Source: Actinoplanes sichuanensis (GTDB lineage: Bacteria; Actinomycetota; Actinomycetes; Mycobacteriales; Micromonosporaceae). From it: a stretch of 64,000 nucleotides of DNA. The position numbers and the translations under genes are program-made. The notes below the pieces were generated by a model. It was not told the DNA's origin. It searched no databases and saw only the letters and a list, made by a program, of their open reading frames with translations. Below, piece after piece: positions 8,919 to 17,163 of the stretch (positions within the stretch are counted from its first letter, which is position 1; the number at the start of each line of letters is the position of its first letter). The stretch spans positions 5,828,001 through 5,892,000 of the forward strand of contig NZ_AP028461.1 in assembly GCF_033097365.1 (NCBI RefSeq). Reading direction: 5' to 3'.

Positions 8919-9686
8919 ATGCGGATGCCCGCCCTCTTCCTCAGCCACGGCGCCCCGCCGCTGGTCGACGACCCCACCTGGGTGGCGCAGCTGCAGGAGC
9001 TCGCCGCCGGCCTCCCGCGACCGAAAGCGATCCTCGTCGCGTCGGCCCACTGGGAGTCCGCGCCGCTGATGCTCGGCGCCACCGCCACCGTCCCGCTGGT
9101 CTACGACTTCGGCGGCTTCGCCCAGCGCTACTACGAGGTGCAGTACCGGGCCCCGGGCGCACCCGAGCTGGCCGAATCGGTGCGCAAACTGATGCCCGAC
9201 CACCAGACCGTCGCCCAGACCGACCGCGGACTTGATCACGGTGCGTACGTGCCGCTGACCGTCATGTACCCCGACGCCGACATCCCGGTGCTGCAGATGT
9301 CACTGCCCACCCTCGAGCCCGACGACCTGCTCGACCTCGGCCGCCGACTGGCTCCGCTGCGCGACGAGGGTGTGCTGATCATCGGCTCCGGGTTCACCAC
9401 GCACGGCCTGCCGTTCCTGCGCGACTGGCGCCCCGAGGCGGCCGCGCCCGGCTGGTCTCGAGAGTTCGACGCGTGGGCCGCCGAGGCCCTCTCCCGCGGC
9501 GCCGTCGACGAGCTCGCCGACTTCCGCGACCGCGCGCCCGGCATGCCCTACGCGCACCCGACGATCGAACATTTCGCGCCGATGTTCCTCACTCTCGGTG
9601 CATCAGAGGACCCGACGCAGGCACCCGCGCAGCCGATCGACGGCTTCTGGATGGGCCTCGCGAAGCGCTCATTCCTCGTCGGATGA
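8919..9686 (+). CDS. LigB/DODA-type extradiol ring-cleavage dioxygenase
   Basis: A 255-residue class III (LigB superfamily) dioxygenase of the 4,5-DOPA dioxygenase/YgiD group. The metal ligands are visible: His10 in FLSHGAPPL, a histidine in ILVASAHWES, and HPTIEHFAP near the C-terminus. GLDHGAYVPL and GSGFTTHGL are conserved catalytic-region motifs. YgiD-like enzymes need Fe(II) or Zn(II) and cleave catecholic substrates; the true substrate here is unknown. It has a good ribosome-binding site (GGAGG), and a perfect palindrome immediately upstream suggests control by a MarR-type sensor of phenols or quinones. The downstream terC gene begins 47 nt later and may be cotranscribed. Confidence 0.9.
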   Translation: MRMPALFLSHGAPPLVDDPTWVAQLQELAAGLPRPKAILVASAHWESAPLMLGATATVPLVYDFGGFAQRYYEVQYRAPGAPELAESVRKLMPDHQTVAQTDRGLDHGAYVPLTVMYPDADIPVLQMSLPTLEPDDLLDLGRRLAPLRDEGVLIIGSGFTTHGLPFLRDWRPEAAAPGWSREFDAWAAEALSRGAVDELADFRDRAPGMPYAHPTIEHFAPMFLTLGASEDPTQAPAQPIDGFWMGLAKRSFLVG

Positions 9687-9733
9687 GGCCGTTTCTCAGC
9701 ATGTTTGCAGAATCTTTGGAGATCCTGTGAAGC

Positions 9734-10741
9734 ATGCTTGAGGTCTCCGCGCTCGGGTGGATCGTCACCATCGGTGTCATCGTCGCCCTGCTCGCCCTCG
9801 ATTTGACTCTCGGGGTGCTCCGTCCACACGTCGTCGGCTTCCGCGAGGCCGCCGGTTGGTCGATCTTCTACATCGCCGTCGCCATCGTCTTCGGCATCGT
9901 CTTCGGGAGTGTTTACGGCTGGGGCCACGGCACCGAATATTTCGCCGGCTACATCGTCGAGAAGAGCCTGTCGGTCGACAACCTCTTCGTCTTCGTCATC
10001 ATCATGACCACCTTCGCGGTGCCCGAGAAATACCAGCAAGAGGTGCTCACCTTCGGCATCATCATCGCGCTGGTTCTCCGGGTCATCTTCATCGCGCTCG
10101 GCGCCGCCCTGCTCAGCGCGTTCTCGTTCATGTTCCTGATCTTCGGCCTGATCCTGCTCTACACCGCGGTGCAGCTCTTCCGACACCGCGACGAGGATCC
10201 CGACGTCGGTGAGAACGCCCTGGTCAAGGCGGGCCGCCGACTCCTGCCGGTGACCGACGACTACGTCGACGGCAAGATGGTCACCCGGATCGACGGCAAG
10301 CGCATGGTCACGCCGCTGTTCCTGGTGCTACTCGCCATCGGCGGCACCGACCTGCTGTTCGCCCTCGACTCCATTCCCGCGGTGTTCGGCGTGACCGAGT
10401 CGGCGTACATCGTCTTCGTCGCCAACGCCTTCGCCCTACTCGGCCTTCGCGCCCTGTTCTTCCTGGTCAAGGGCCTGCTGGACCGCCTCGTGTACCTCTC
10501 CACGGGCCTGTCGCTGATCCTCGCCTTCATCGGCGTCAAGCTGGTCCTGCACTGGGCCCACAAGGACATCAGCGACGCGGTTCCCGAGGTGTCGACGCCC
10601 GTTTCGCTCGGCGTCATCATCGGCATCCTGATCATCACGACGGTCGCCAGCCTGATCAAATCCAGCCGCGATCCGTCGCTGAAGGCGCACGCGGGCAGCC
10701 TCCACGCCTCCCCCAACAAGCAGCAGCACGCCGAGAACTGA
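9734..10741 (+). CDS. TerC-family integral membrane protein
   Basis: A 335-residue polytopic protein with about eight or nine hydrophobic helices. It carries the family's acidic intramembrane motifs: VEKSLSVDNLFVFVIIM and GGTDLLFALDSIPAVFG. Those Asp residues are thought to bind metal. TerC/Alx family proteins are linked to tellurite resistance and, more recently, to Mn(II) export and metalation of exported enzymes. The C-terminus is a short hydrophilic tail. It is followed directly by a strong hairpin terminator, so it closes the transcription unit started at the dioxygenase or has its own promoter. There are no other ter genes nearby, so a metal-homeostasis role is more likely than membership of a tellurite operon. 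Confidence 0.92.
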   Translation: MLEVSALGWIVTIGVIVALLALDLTLGVLRPHVVGFREAAGWSIFYIAVAIVFGIVFGSVYGWGHGTEYFAGYIVEKSLSVDNLFVFVIIMTTFAVPEKYQQEVLTFGIIIALVLRVIFIALGAALLSAFSFMFLIFGLILLYTAVQLFRHRDEDPDVGENALVKAGRRLLPVTDDYVDGKMVTRIDGKRMVTPLFLVLLAIGGTDLLFALDSIPAVFGVTESAYIVFVANAFALLGLRALFFLVKGLLDRLVYLSTGLSLILAFIGVKLVLHWAHKDISDAVPEVSTPVSLGVIIGILIITTVASLIKSSRDPSLKAHAGSLHASPNKQQHAEN

Positions 10742-10757
10742 TCCCGTCCCGCACCCA

Positions 10758-10790
10758 CGCGGGGGCCGCCGTCCGGCGGCTCCCGCGTTT
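10758..10790 (+). terminator. Rho-independent terminator after terC
   Basis: A long GC hairpin, about 13 bp with one bulge, formed by CGCGGGGGCCGCCG and GGCGGCTCCCGCG around a very short loop and followed by TTT. It starts 17 nt after the terC stop. Confidence 0.75.
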
Positions 10791-10796
10791 CACATC

Positions 10797-10892
10797 CCGC
10801 GCCTCTTGAGCGCCCCGCGCCTCTTGGCCGCCCCGCACATCTTGGCCGTCACGCGACTCTTGGCCACCCCACGCCTCTTGGCCGCCCCACGC
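10797..10892. repeat. 18-19-nt tandem repeat, five imperfect copies
   Basis: Five copies of a unit close to CGCGCCTCTTGGCCGCCC, with CTTG landmarks at 10804, 10823, 10841, 10859 and 10877. No supported gene lies here; the open frames across it are compositional artefacts. It opens a gene-free stretch (10791-11411) between the terC terminator and the LuxR-type gene. Confidence 0.75.
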
Positions 10893-10973
10893 CGAGCGGC
10901 GTCGGCGGCTTCCGCGCTTTCCACTCCGCGAGGGTCGCGGCCGGCGGCTCTCGCCGCTTACCTCCCTTCTTTC

Positions 10974-11240
10974 GGTACGTCCGGCGGTCATTCCTTCGCC
11001 ACACCCGTCTTCCCACCACCCGGCACATCCGGCGACCGCTCCTTCGCCACGCCCGGCTCCCCCCGCTCGGCACGTCCCGCGACCGCTCCTTCGCCACACC
11101 GCCTCATCGCTCGGCACGTCCGGCGACCGCTTCTTCACCACGCCCGCCTTCCCACCACCTGGCACGTCCGGCGACCGTCCTTCGCCACGCCCGCCCCCCG
11201 CTCGGCACGTCCGGCGACCGTTCTTCGGTATGCCCGGAGC
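10974..11240. repeat. About 45-nt tandem repeat, six imperfect copies
   Basis: Units begin at 10974, 11022, 11069, 11113, 11161 and 11203 (spacing 42-48 nt). Each has a core GGCACGTCCGGCGACCG, followed by YTCCTTCGCCACGCCC and a short variable C-rich linker. The period is not a constant multiple of three, and no frame encodes a plausible protein, so it is a non-coding minisatellite. Together with the 18-nt repeats it fills most of 10791-11411; I see nothing else there. Confidence 0.78.
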
Positions 11241-11411
11241 GCTGTCGCTACGGCTGGGCCTGCCTTCGACACCCTCCGTGATCAACTAGGGGCCGAGTTC
11301 GCCCGCAGTCGCATTGCGTGACCGATACTTCGCACTGGGCGAGTGTGCCAACCCCAACCGTTATCGATGATCAGTTGCGCTCCTTGTGCAGGCAGCGGGA
11401 AAACGATCTTC

Positions 11412-11651
11412 ATGAATGATGCATTCCGGACGGCCCCACGCCGGTCCCGCCAGACGAGCGAACTAACCGATCGTGAAGTACAGGTCCTCACCCTGGTGTC
11501 GCACGGCAAAACCAACAAGCAGATCGGCGCCGACCTCTACCTGAGCCCGGCGACCATTCACAGCCACTTGAAGAAAGTGTTCCGAAAGCTGGACGCCAAC
11601 GACCGAGCACATGCGGTCGCACAGGCCTTCCGTGCCGGAATGCTGCGATGA
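11412..11651 (+). CDS. Stand-alone LuxR/GerE-type HTH protein
   Basis: A 79-residue protein consisting almost entirely of one GerE/LuxR C-terminal DNA-binding domain: ELTDREVQVLTLVSHGKTNK, then IGADLYLSPATIHSHLKKVF with the recognition helix, ending in RKLDANDRAHAVAQAF. There is no receiver, PAS or ligand domain. An upstream in-frame GTG at 11343 would add 23 residues (102 total). I prefer the ATG at 11412 because the extra residues are not family-like, but neither start has a strong ribosome-binding site. Such orphan HTH proteins may act with partner regulators or be remnants of a larger gene. Its neighbours give no functional hint. It is convergent with the APC permease and separated from it by hairpins. 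Confidence 0.75.
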   Translation: MNDAFRTAPRRSRQTSELTDREVQVLTLVSHGKTNKQIGADLYLSPATIHSHLKKVFRKLDANDRAHAVAQAFRAGMLR

Positions 11652-11733
11652 CACCCAACCCGATCCATGGGTCGGGGCCTCATCCCGACCCGACCACCCT
11701 CTCCGAGCCGTAACACTTCCCCCACCGTTGGGA

Positions 11734-11760
11734 GCCGCGGACGCCCCGAGCGTCCGCGGC
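11734..11760. terminator. Bidirectional hairpin between the LuxR gene and the permease
   Basis: GCCGCGGACGC and GCGTCCGCGGC form a perfect 11-bp stem with a 5-nt loop. A second hairpin with an 8-bp stem (GGGTCGGG, 11669-11676, with 11684-11691) lies closer to the LuxR gene. The position between convergent genes suits termination of both. Confidence 0.68.
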
Positions 11761-11860
11761 CCACTCAACGGATGGGGTCGCACCGTCCTCCTGGAACTCG
11801 CCCCACCCGGTCGGCTTGTGCCCGGACCAGGGGGTCAGCGCCCGTCTGGAGGTCCGGACC

Positions 11861-11941
11861 CAGGGTTCAGCGCTCGTCAGAGTCCGGATCCGGGGGTCAG
11901 CGCTCGTCAGAGTCCGAACCCGGGGGTCAGCGCTCGTCGGG
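11861..11941. repeat. 30-nt tandem repeat carrying duplicated stop codons of the permease
   Basis: On the plus strand, units beginning TCAGCGCTCGTC recur at 11867, 11897 and 11927, exactly 30 nt apart; a degenerate fourth unit starts at 11835. On the minus strand each unit ends in ...DERstop in the frame of the permease gene, so the permease's last codons and stop (11927-11929) are repeated in tandem beyond the gene end. Confidence 0.8.
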
Positions 11942-14284
11942 AGGCTCGGAATCGGCGGGGACTGCGGTGTCGGAAGGCTGCGGGCGGCGAGGGCGTGGGG
12001 CCGGGCGGCGGGTGGTTCGAGAGCGTGCGGCCTGACTTCCGGTGGGCTGGTCGGAACCGGACGCGGACTCCGGAAGTGAACCGTTGTCGGCGGCGCCGTT
12101 CACTGACGGGGGCTGGTTGGTGACTGCGTCGGGAGCCTGGTCGCCCGAGGTGGTTCCGGTAGACGGTCGACGCCGGGGAGCCGTTTTGGCGGGGGCGCGT
12201 TTTCGGGGAGCCGGCGCTGGGCGGGAGGCTTCGGGCGTACCTCCGTCGTCGGGTGTTGATCCGGCTGGACCTTGGCCGCCGCTGGTGGCCTCGGTCGCGG
12301 CGGTCTCCGATGAGACGGTCGCGCCCGCCGCAGTTCCGGCACTGTCCACCGTTTTGCCGCCGTCACCGTCGCCGTCGCCGTCGCCGCCGTTCGCCGTATT
12401 GCCGTCGCTATCCATCGTGTTGCCGTCACCGTCCGCCGTGTTGCCGTCGCCATCCGCAATGGTCGCGGGTGCGGCAGGCGCGGATCTCGCGGCCGTTGGC
12501 TCGTCCGGCTTTTCGGTAGCGGACCCGTCTGGGATCTCGGGGGTGTCGGGCGCTTCGTCGGTGGACGACCTGGGAGGTTCAATCACCGAAGCAACATCGG
12601 ATTTTTCCGTCTTTTCAGCTTTGGTCGACTTGGCCGTGGTCGCGCTTTCGCCGGTAGTCGTGCTTTCGGTCACGGCCGCACTTTCGGCCGCGGTCGTACT
12701 CTCCGCCGCGGTCGCGCTTTCGGTCACGGCCGCGCTTTCGGCCGCGGTCGCGCTTTCGGTCACGGCCGCGCTTTCGGCCGCGGTCGCGCTTTCGGCCGCG
12801 GTCGCGCTTTCGGCCGCGGTCGCGCTTTCGGCCGCGGGAGCGTCGGTGATCACCGGGGGCGCGGATTCGCCGGGGGCGAGCGGCGGGTGGCCGGTGCCGA
12901 TCACGGCGTAGATGTCGGGGCGTTCGCGGCGGAGTTTGCGGCCCCAGATGATGCCGGCCACCAGCGCGGCGAGGAAGGACAGAATCGGGGACCAGACCTT
13001 GGCGACGTTGTCGGTGCCCAGGAGCACGCTGAAGAAGGCCACCGTGAGCAGCAGGACCAGCGAGAGGAAGACCACCGAGATCCACGGGGCGATCGCTCGG
13101 CGCCAGCGGGTCTCCCCGTGGTCGGCGCGGCGGAAGAACCTGACGACCGCTACCGCGGCGATGGTCATCAGGACGAGTACGCCGAGGCCGCCCGAGACCG
13201 TACCGAAGAAGAAGAGGTCGGTCGTCGGGTCCCACGTCGCGATCGCGAAGACGACCAGCACGACCAGGGCCAACGCGGACTGCGACATCGACGCGGCGAC
13301 CGGCACGCCGCCCCGGGTGCGGGCCAGGCCGGCGGGTAGGACGCCCTCGCGGGCCACGGTCAGGGCGTAGCGGGCGACGGTGTGGTGGAAGGCGAGCATC
13401 GCGGCGAACAGGCTGGTCGCGAAGAAGATGCGGCCGAGATCGACGAGGACGGCCGGGAGATACGGGTCGGGCAGGAAGAAGAACAGGTCGTCGAGGTGCT
13501 GGCCGGCGATGACGACGATGTTGTCGGGGCCGGCGACGACCGACATCGCCCATGCCGTGCCGCCGTAGAGGAACGCCGCCACCAGCAGGGTGAACCCGAT
13601 GGCACGGGCGATCGTGCGCCGCGGATCACGGGCTTCAGCTGCGTAGACCAGTGGCGCTTCGAACCCGACCATGCCGGCGATCGCGGCCACGAGCAGAGAC
13701 ACGCCACCCGCCGTGGCGATCAGGCCGGGGTTGAGGGTGTCGAAAGTGATCGTTCCGCCGTAGGGATTGCCGAGCATCACGGCGTCGAAGATCAGAACAA
13801 TGAGAACCTCGGCGCAGACCAGGACGGTGAGAATGCGGGCGTTGAGATCGATGTCGAGACGGCCGAGAAACGCGATCACCGCCCAGCCGATCAATGCGCA
13901 GATGATCCACGATATGTCGATGCCGAAGATCGACAATGCGTTGTGGGCGGCCACTCCGAAGGCGCCGTAGAGACCGATCTGCATCGCGTTGTAGGCGACC
14001 AGCGCCACGAACGCGGTACCCACACCGACCGGACGGGAGATGCCGATCGATGCGTACGCGTAGAAGGCGCCACTGTTGGGCACATGCCTCGCCATCGCGG
14101 CCAGACCCACCGCGAACACCCCTAGCACGGCGGCGACCAGCATGTACGCCACCGGGATGCCCTTCTCCTTCACCTCGCCGTAGCCGAGCGGCAGGGCGCC
14201 TGCGACTACGGTGAGCGGAGTCATCGCGGAGACCGCGATCACGAAGATCGGCCAAGTGCCGAGCTTCCTTTCCGGTTGGGACAT
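11927..14284 (-). CDS. APC-superfamily amino acid permease with a long low-complexity C-terminal tail
   Basis: A 785-residue protein. Residues about 10-460 form a typical APC permease core with about 12 hydrophobic helices; AVSAMTPLTVVAGALPLGYG and HVPNSGAFYAYASIGISRPV are family hallmarks of helices 1 and 2. Substrate is probably an amino acid or amine; specificity cannot be read. From about residue 475 a tail of some 310 residues follows, which is unusual since the family normally stops near 450-500. The tail opens with (T/S)AAESA-type hexad repeats, then Glu/Asp/Thr-rich and Asp/Gly/Asn-rich segments (GDGDGDGG region), and ends in an Arg/Pro-rich basic segment. It is probably cytoplasmic and disordered. 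GGGAGG lies 6 nt before the ATG. Confidence 0.88.
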   Translation of the reverse strand: MSQPERKLGTWPIFVIAVSAMTPLTVVAGALPLGYGEVKEKGIPVAYMLVAAVLGVFAVGLAAMARHVPNSGAFYAYASIGISRPVGVGTAFVALVAYNAMQIGLYGAFGVAAHNALSIFGIDISWIICALIGWAVIAFLGRLDIDLNARILTVLVCAEVLIVLIFDAVMLGNPYGGTITFDTLNPGLIATAGGVSLLVAAIAGMVGFEAPLVYAAEARDPRRTIARAIGFTLLVAAFLYGGTAWAMSVVAGPDNIVVIAGQHLDDLFFFLPDPYLPAVLVDLGRIFFATSLFAAMLAFHHTVARYALTVAREGVLPAGLARTRGGVPVAASMSQSALALVVLVVFAIATWDPTTDLFFFGTVSGGLGVLVLMTIAAVAVVRFFRRADHGETRWRRAIAPWISVVFLSLVLLLTVAFFSVLLGTDNVAKVWSPILSFLAALVAGIIWGRKLRRERPDIYAVIGTGHPPLAPGESAPPVITDAPAAESATAAESATAAESATAAESAAVTESATAAESAAVTESATAAESTTAAESAAVTESTTTGESATTAKSTKAEKTEKSDVASVIEPPRSSTDEAPDTPEIPDGSATEKPDEPTAARSAPAAPATIADGDGNTADGDGNTMDSDGNTANGGDGDGDGDGGKTVDSAGTAAGATVSSETAATEATSGGQGPAGSTPDDGGTPEASRPAPAPRKRAPAKTAPRRRPSTGTTSGDQAPDAVTNQPPSVNGAADNGSLPESASGSDQPTGSQAARSRTTRRPAPRPRRPQPSDTAVPADSEPPDER
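12640..12838. repeat. 18-nt repeat array inside the permease tail
   Basis: About a dozen variants of GCGCTTTCGGCCGCGGTC (plus strand), encoding TAAESA or TESAAV hexads on the minus strand. The unit is a multiple of three and the frame is kept throughout, so the array can expand or contract without breaking the gene. Confidence 0.85.
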
Positions 14285-14560
14285 GGCGCCTCCCGTGTCG
14301 AATCGATCCTGAATCGATGACCGGCCTCCATCATGGCCCTCACGACGTTCAAGCGATATAGAAAAATGTCGATCATGAATGGTTCGGGTGAATTGGATCT
14401 TCCGGATTGCTCCGGTTCCACCTTCTGGCCGGTTTCGTTCGTCCTCGCGGGGCCACCGGCCGGGTATTCGTCGTCACCGGACCACCCGGCATCGATCGCC
14501 CATCCATGGGCCGTTCCCCGCCTTTCGTTTCGGCGGTGCCGGCTGGGGTAGGTTCTCGGG

Positions 14561-14827
14561 ATGCCACTCGGAGCGCAACCTCGCGGTCGCCGCGGCACGG
14601 TCGAGGAGCCGTACAGCCCGCTGAACCTGCGGCTGGTCCTCGCGCTGTTCGGAATGGTGGTCTGCGCGATCCTGGCCGTGCTGCTGTTCCGAGCGGGCTG
14701 GACCGTTCCCGGATGGTTGCTCGCCGCCTGGTCGGTGGCCGCAGCGGTCGACGCCGTGGTGGTCCAGTTGCGGCGCCGGGCTCGTGCCCGGGCCGAGGGC
14801 GGCCGCCGGCATTCCCTCTTCGAGTGA
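14561..14827 (+). CDS. Small two-helix membrane protein (DUF6343-like)
   Basis: An 88-residue protein: a basic N-terminus (GAQPRGRRGTVEEPYSPLNL), two hydrophobic helices (about 26-45 and 48-67) and a basic tail (RRRARARAEGGRRHS). The layout and the motif SPLNLRLVLALFG resemble the DUF6343 family of actinobacterial small membrane proteins of unknown function. It starts at the ATG following the weak GGTTCTCGGG stretch. The S66 peptidase gene starts 31 nt downstream on the same strand, so the two may be cotranscribed. No function can be assigned. Confidence 0.72.
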   Translation: MPLGAQPRGRRGTVEEPYSPLNLRLVLALFGMVVCAILAVLLFRAGWTVPGWLLAAWSVAAAVDAVVVQLRRRARARAEGGRRHSLFE

Positions 14828-14858
14828 GCGTCCGGCCGCCTGTGCCATGATCCGTGAA

Positions 14859-15875
14859 ATGACCATCAGGTATCCATCACCGTTGCGTCCCGGTGACCTT
14901 GTCGGTGTCACCTCGCCGTCCAGCGGGGTCGACGAGAGCATGAGCGGCCGTCTTCAGGTCGCCGTCGAGACCGTGCGGAGCCGGGGGTACGAGGTAGTCG
15001 TCGGCGAGTGCATGGACGGCGCTCGGCACGTAAGCGCCCCGGCCCCGCAGCGCGCCGCCGAACTCAACCGGATGCTGACCGACCCGGCGATCCGGGCCGT
15101 GGTCCCGCCGTGGGGCGGGGAGACCGCGATCGATCTGCTGCCCCTTCTCGACTGGGACGCCATCAGCGCAGCCGAGCCGACATGGATCGTCGGTTACTCC
15201 GACATGGCCACGATCATCACGCCGTTGACGCTGCTCACCGGGGTGGCCACGGTGCACGGCAACAACCTGATGGACACCCCGTACCGTCCGCCGGCGGGTC
15301 TGCTGTCCTGGCTGGACGTCGTCACGCTGGCGCCCGGCGACTCGTTCACCCAGTCTCCGCCCGGCCGTTACCGGGACAAGGGCTGGGTCGACTACCGGAC
15401 GAACCCGGAGGTCGACGAGTTCGTCCTGGACGCCGAGGGTGGCTGGACCAGGCTGGACGGGGCCGGTGACGTGGACGTCGAGGGGCGGCTCATCGGCGGC
15501 TGCATCGAGACGTTGTGCAATCTGGCCGGCACCCGGTACGCCGACACGTCTGCTCTCGGCGCGGACGGGCTGCTCGTCTACGTCGAGGCGGCCGGTGACG
15601 ATGCGGCGACGATCTGCCGGAACCTGCACGGGATGCGGCTCAACGGGTTCTTCGACAACACGGCCGCGGTGATCGTCGGACGTACCGCCGCACCGCCGAC
15701 CGGCAGCCTGAGCCAGACCGAGGCGGTCCTCGACGCGCTCGGCGGTCTGGGCGTGCCGATCGTCGCGGACGTCGAATGCGGGCACGTCGCTCCCTACCTC
15801 CCTCTGGTCAACGGGGCCCGCGGTCGGCTCGTCTTCTCCGCCGACCGCGCGGAGATCACCCAGACTCTGGATTGA
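14859..15875 (+). CDS. S66-family LD-carboxypeptidase (MccF-like)
   Basis: A serine peptidase of the S66 family. About 338 residues with the nucleophile region TWIVGYSDMATI (Ser in GYSD), PPWGGETAIDLLPLLDW (family signature) and the Glu...His part of the Ser-Glu-His triad in IGGCIETL and CGHVAPYLPL. Members either trim L,D-tetrapeptides from peptidoglycan or, in the MccF branch, cleave microcin C-type aminoacyl-nucleotides; the longer insert around YRPPAGLLSWLDVVTL fits the MccF-like branch. The start at MTIRYPSPLRPGD matches the family N-terminus; an ATG four codons upstream (14847) is possible. There is no signal peptide, so it acts in the cytoplasm. It ends 4 nt from the convergent response regulator stop. 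Confidence 0.88.
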   Translation: MTIRYPSPLRPGDLVGVTSPSSGVDESMSGRLQVAVETVRSRGYEVVVGECMDGARHVSAPAPQRAAELNRMLTDPAIRAVVPPWGGETAIDLLPLLDWDAISAAEPTWIVGYSDMATIITPLTLLTGVATVHGNNLMDTPYRPPAGLLSWLDVVTLAPGDSFTQSPPGRYRDKGWVDYRTNPEVDEFVLDAEGGWTRLDGAGDVDVEGRLIGGCIETLCNLAGTRYADTSALGADGLLVYVEAAGDDAATICRNLHGMRLNGFFDNTAAVIVGRTAAPPTGSLSQTEAVLDALGGLGVPIVADVECGHVAPYLPLVNGARGRLVFSADRAEITQTLD

Positions 15876-15879
15876 TCGC

Positions 15880-16551
15880 TCAGGCCAGGCCGGCATCGTG
15901 GACCAGCAGCGCCACCTGGACCCGGTTGTTCAGGTCCAGCTTGGTGAGCACCCGGGAGACGTGGGCTTTGACGGTGGCCACCGACATGTGCAGTTCGGTG
16001 GAGATCTCCGCATTGGAGCGGCCCTGCGCGACGGCCAACGCGACCTCGTGTTCCCGGGCGCTCAGCCGGGCCAGCAGGGTCTCGGCCCGGCGCCGATCCG
16101 GGTCGGGGCCCGGCTCGTGGGAGGTACCGGCGGCGACATGCGCGATCAACTGCCGGGTGACACTTGGTGACAGTGCGGCCTCGCCCTGGGCCACGCGCAG
16201 CACCGCGTCGCGGATCTGGCCCGGTGGGGTGTCCTTGAGCAGGAACCCGGCGGCCCCGGCACGCAGCGCCCGCAGCACGAACTCGTCGGCGTCGAATGTG
16301 GTGAGTACCAGCACCTCGGGCGCCCCGGGCCGGCCACGCAGCGTCTCGGTCGCGGCGAGTCCGTCGACTCCGGGCATCCGGATGTCCATCAGTACGACAT
16401 CGGGCTGATGCCGCTCGACCGCTTCCGGCACTTCGGCCCCATCGGCGGCCTGGCCGACCACGCTCACCTGCTCGTCACCGGACAGGATCATCGTCAGTCC
16501 CGCGCGGACCAGCGGATCGTCGTCGACGATCAGCACCCGAACCGCGCTCAT
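15880..16551 (-). CDS. NarL/FixJ-type response regulator
   Basis: A 223-residue regulator with a receiver domain (residues about 5-120: acidic pair in VLIVDDDPLVRAG, phospho-Asp in DVVLMDIRMPG, Thr in EVLVLTTFDADE, Lys in FLLKDTP) and a LuxR-type HTH (about 150-210: RLSAREHEVALAVAQGRSNA, then EISTELHMSVATVKAHVSRV). The start at MSAVRVLIVDDDP is right for the receiver fold. It probably pairs with the histidine kinase gene at 17175-18419, encoded further upstream on the same strand, which is of the HisKA_3 type that partners NarL regulators. The 623 nt between them is unusual for a two-component pair. Confidence 0.92.
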   Translation of the reverse strand: MSAVRVLIVDDDPLVRAGLTMILSGDEQVSVVGQAADGAEVPEAVERHQPDVVLMDIRMPGVDGLAATETLRGRPGAPEVLVLTTFDADEFVLRALRAGAAGFLLKDTPPGQIRDAVLRVAQGEAALSPSVTRQLIAHVAAGTSHEPGPDPDRRRAETLLARLSAREHEVALAVAQGRSNAEISTELHMSVATVKAHVSRVLTKLDLNNRVQVALLVHDAGLA

Positions 16552-16725
16552 CCCGGTCCACCCATCTCTACCGCCACCCCCGTCTTCCCATCCCGTCCAC
16601 ACATCACCGGCGCGAGCCGCTCTCACCGGCTACGACCTTCACCCCTCGACCTTCACCCTCAGACCTTCACCCTCCGAGCTTCGCCCTTCGTCCTCGCCGC
16701 CGACGCCTGCGCTCCTTCAGCCGTT

Positions 16726-16800
16726 GCCGTCCTTGCCCATCCCGTCCTTGCCCATCCCGTCCTTGCCCATGCCGTCCTTGCCCATGCCGTCCTTGCCGAT
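16726..16800. repeat. 15-nt tandem repeat, five copies
   Basis: Five adjoining copies of (G/C)CCGTCCTTGCCCAT, with exact 15-nt period. They lie in the gene-free stretch 16552-17174 between the response regulator and its likely kinase. That stretch also contains CTTCACCCTC-type direct repeats near 16630-16690. I see no credible gene in it. Confidence 0.85.
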
Positions 16801-17067
16801 ACCGCACTCGCCCTCGCCGACGAATGACGGCCGCTCACCGCGACACCCGCCGTTCCCGGGTGCCAGTCCGGACAGCACCATCGTCGACTCCGATGCCCGA
16901 CATGGTCAGAACCTCCCTCGGCCTTCGCCATCGACGACCGCTCGGCAGCCGTTTCAGGGCGTCGCCAACTGCTCGGCACCGCCGGAAACATTCGTTGCGC
17001 TCCCCCACCGCCAACCCCGCTGAGCCGGCGACATCCGCTTGCCCACGACCTCGCCGACGGCTCGGCT

Positions 17068-17163
17068 TGGCGGGTGGAGATCGCTGGGCGCTGCCCTCGA
17101 CGACCGGCCTGGCGGGTGGAGATCGCTGGGCGCTGCCCTCGACGACCGGCCTGGCGGGTCGGC
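17068..17163. repeat. 42-nt direct repeat, two full copies and a partial third
   Basis: Copies at 17068-17109 and 17110-17151 are identical apart from the first base or two, and a third starts at 17152 (TGGCGGGT). The repeat ends just beyond the kinase stop at 17175, in the non-coding gap before the response regulator. Confidence 0.85.

Noticed and set aside
10797..11240. Repeat clusters considered as a CRISPR array
   Set aside because: Units are adjoining or separated by similar C-rich linkers, repeats are imperfect, spacers are not unique and there are no cas genes.
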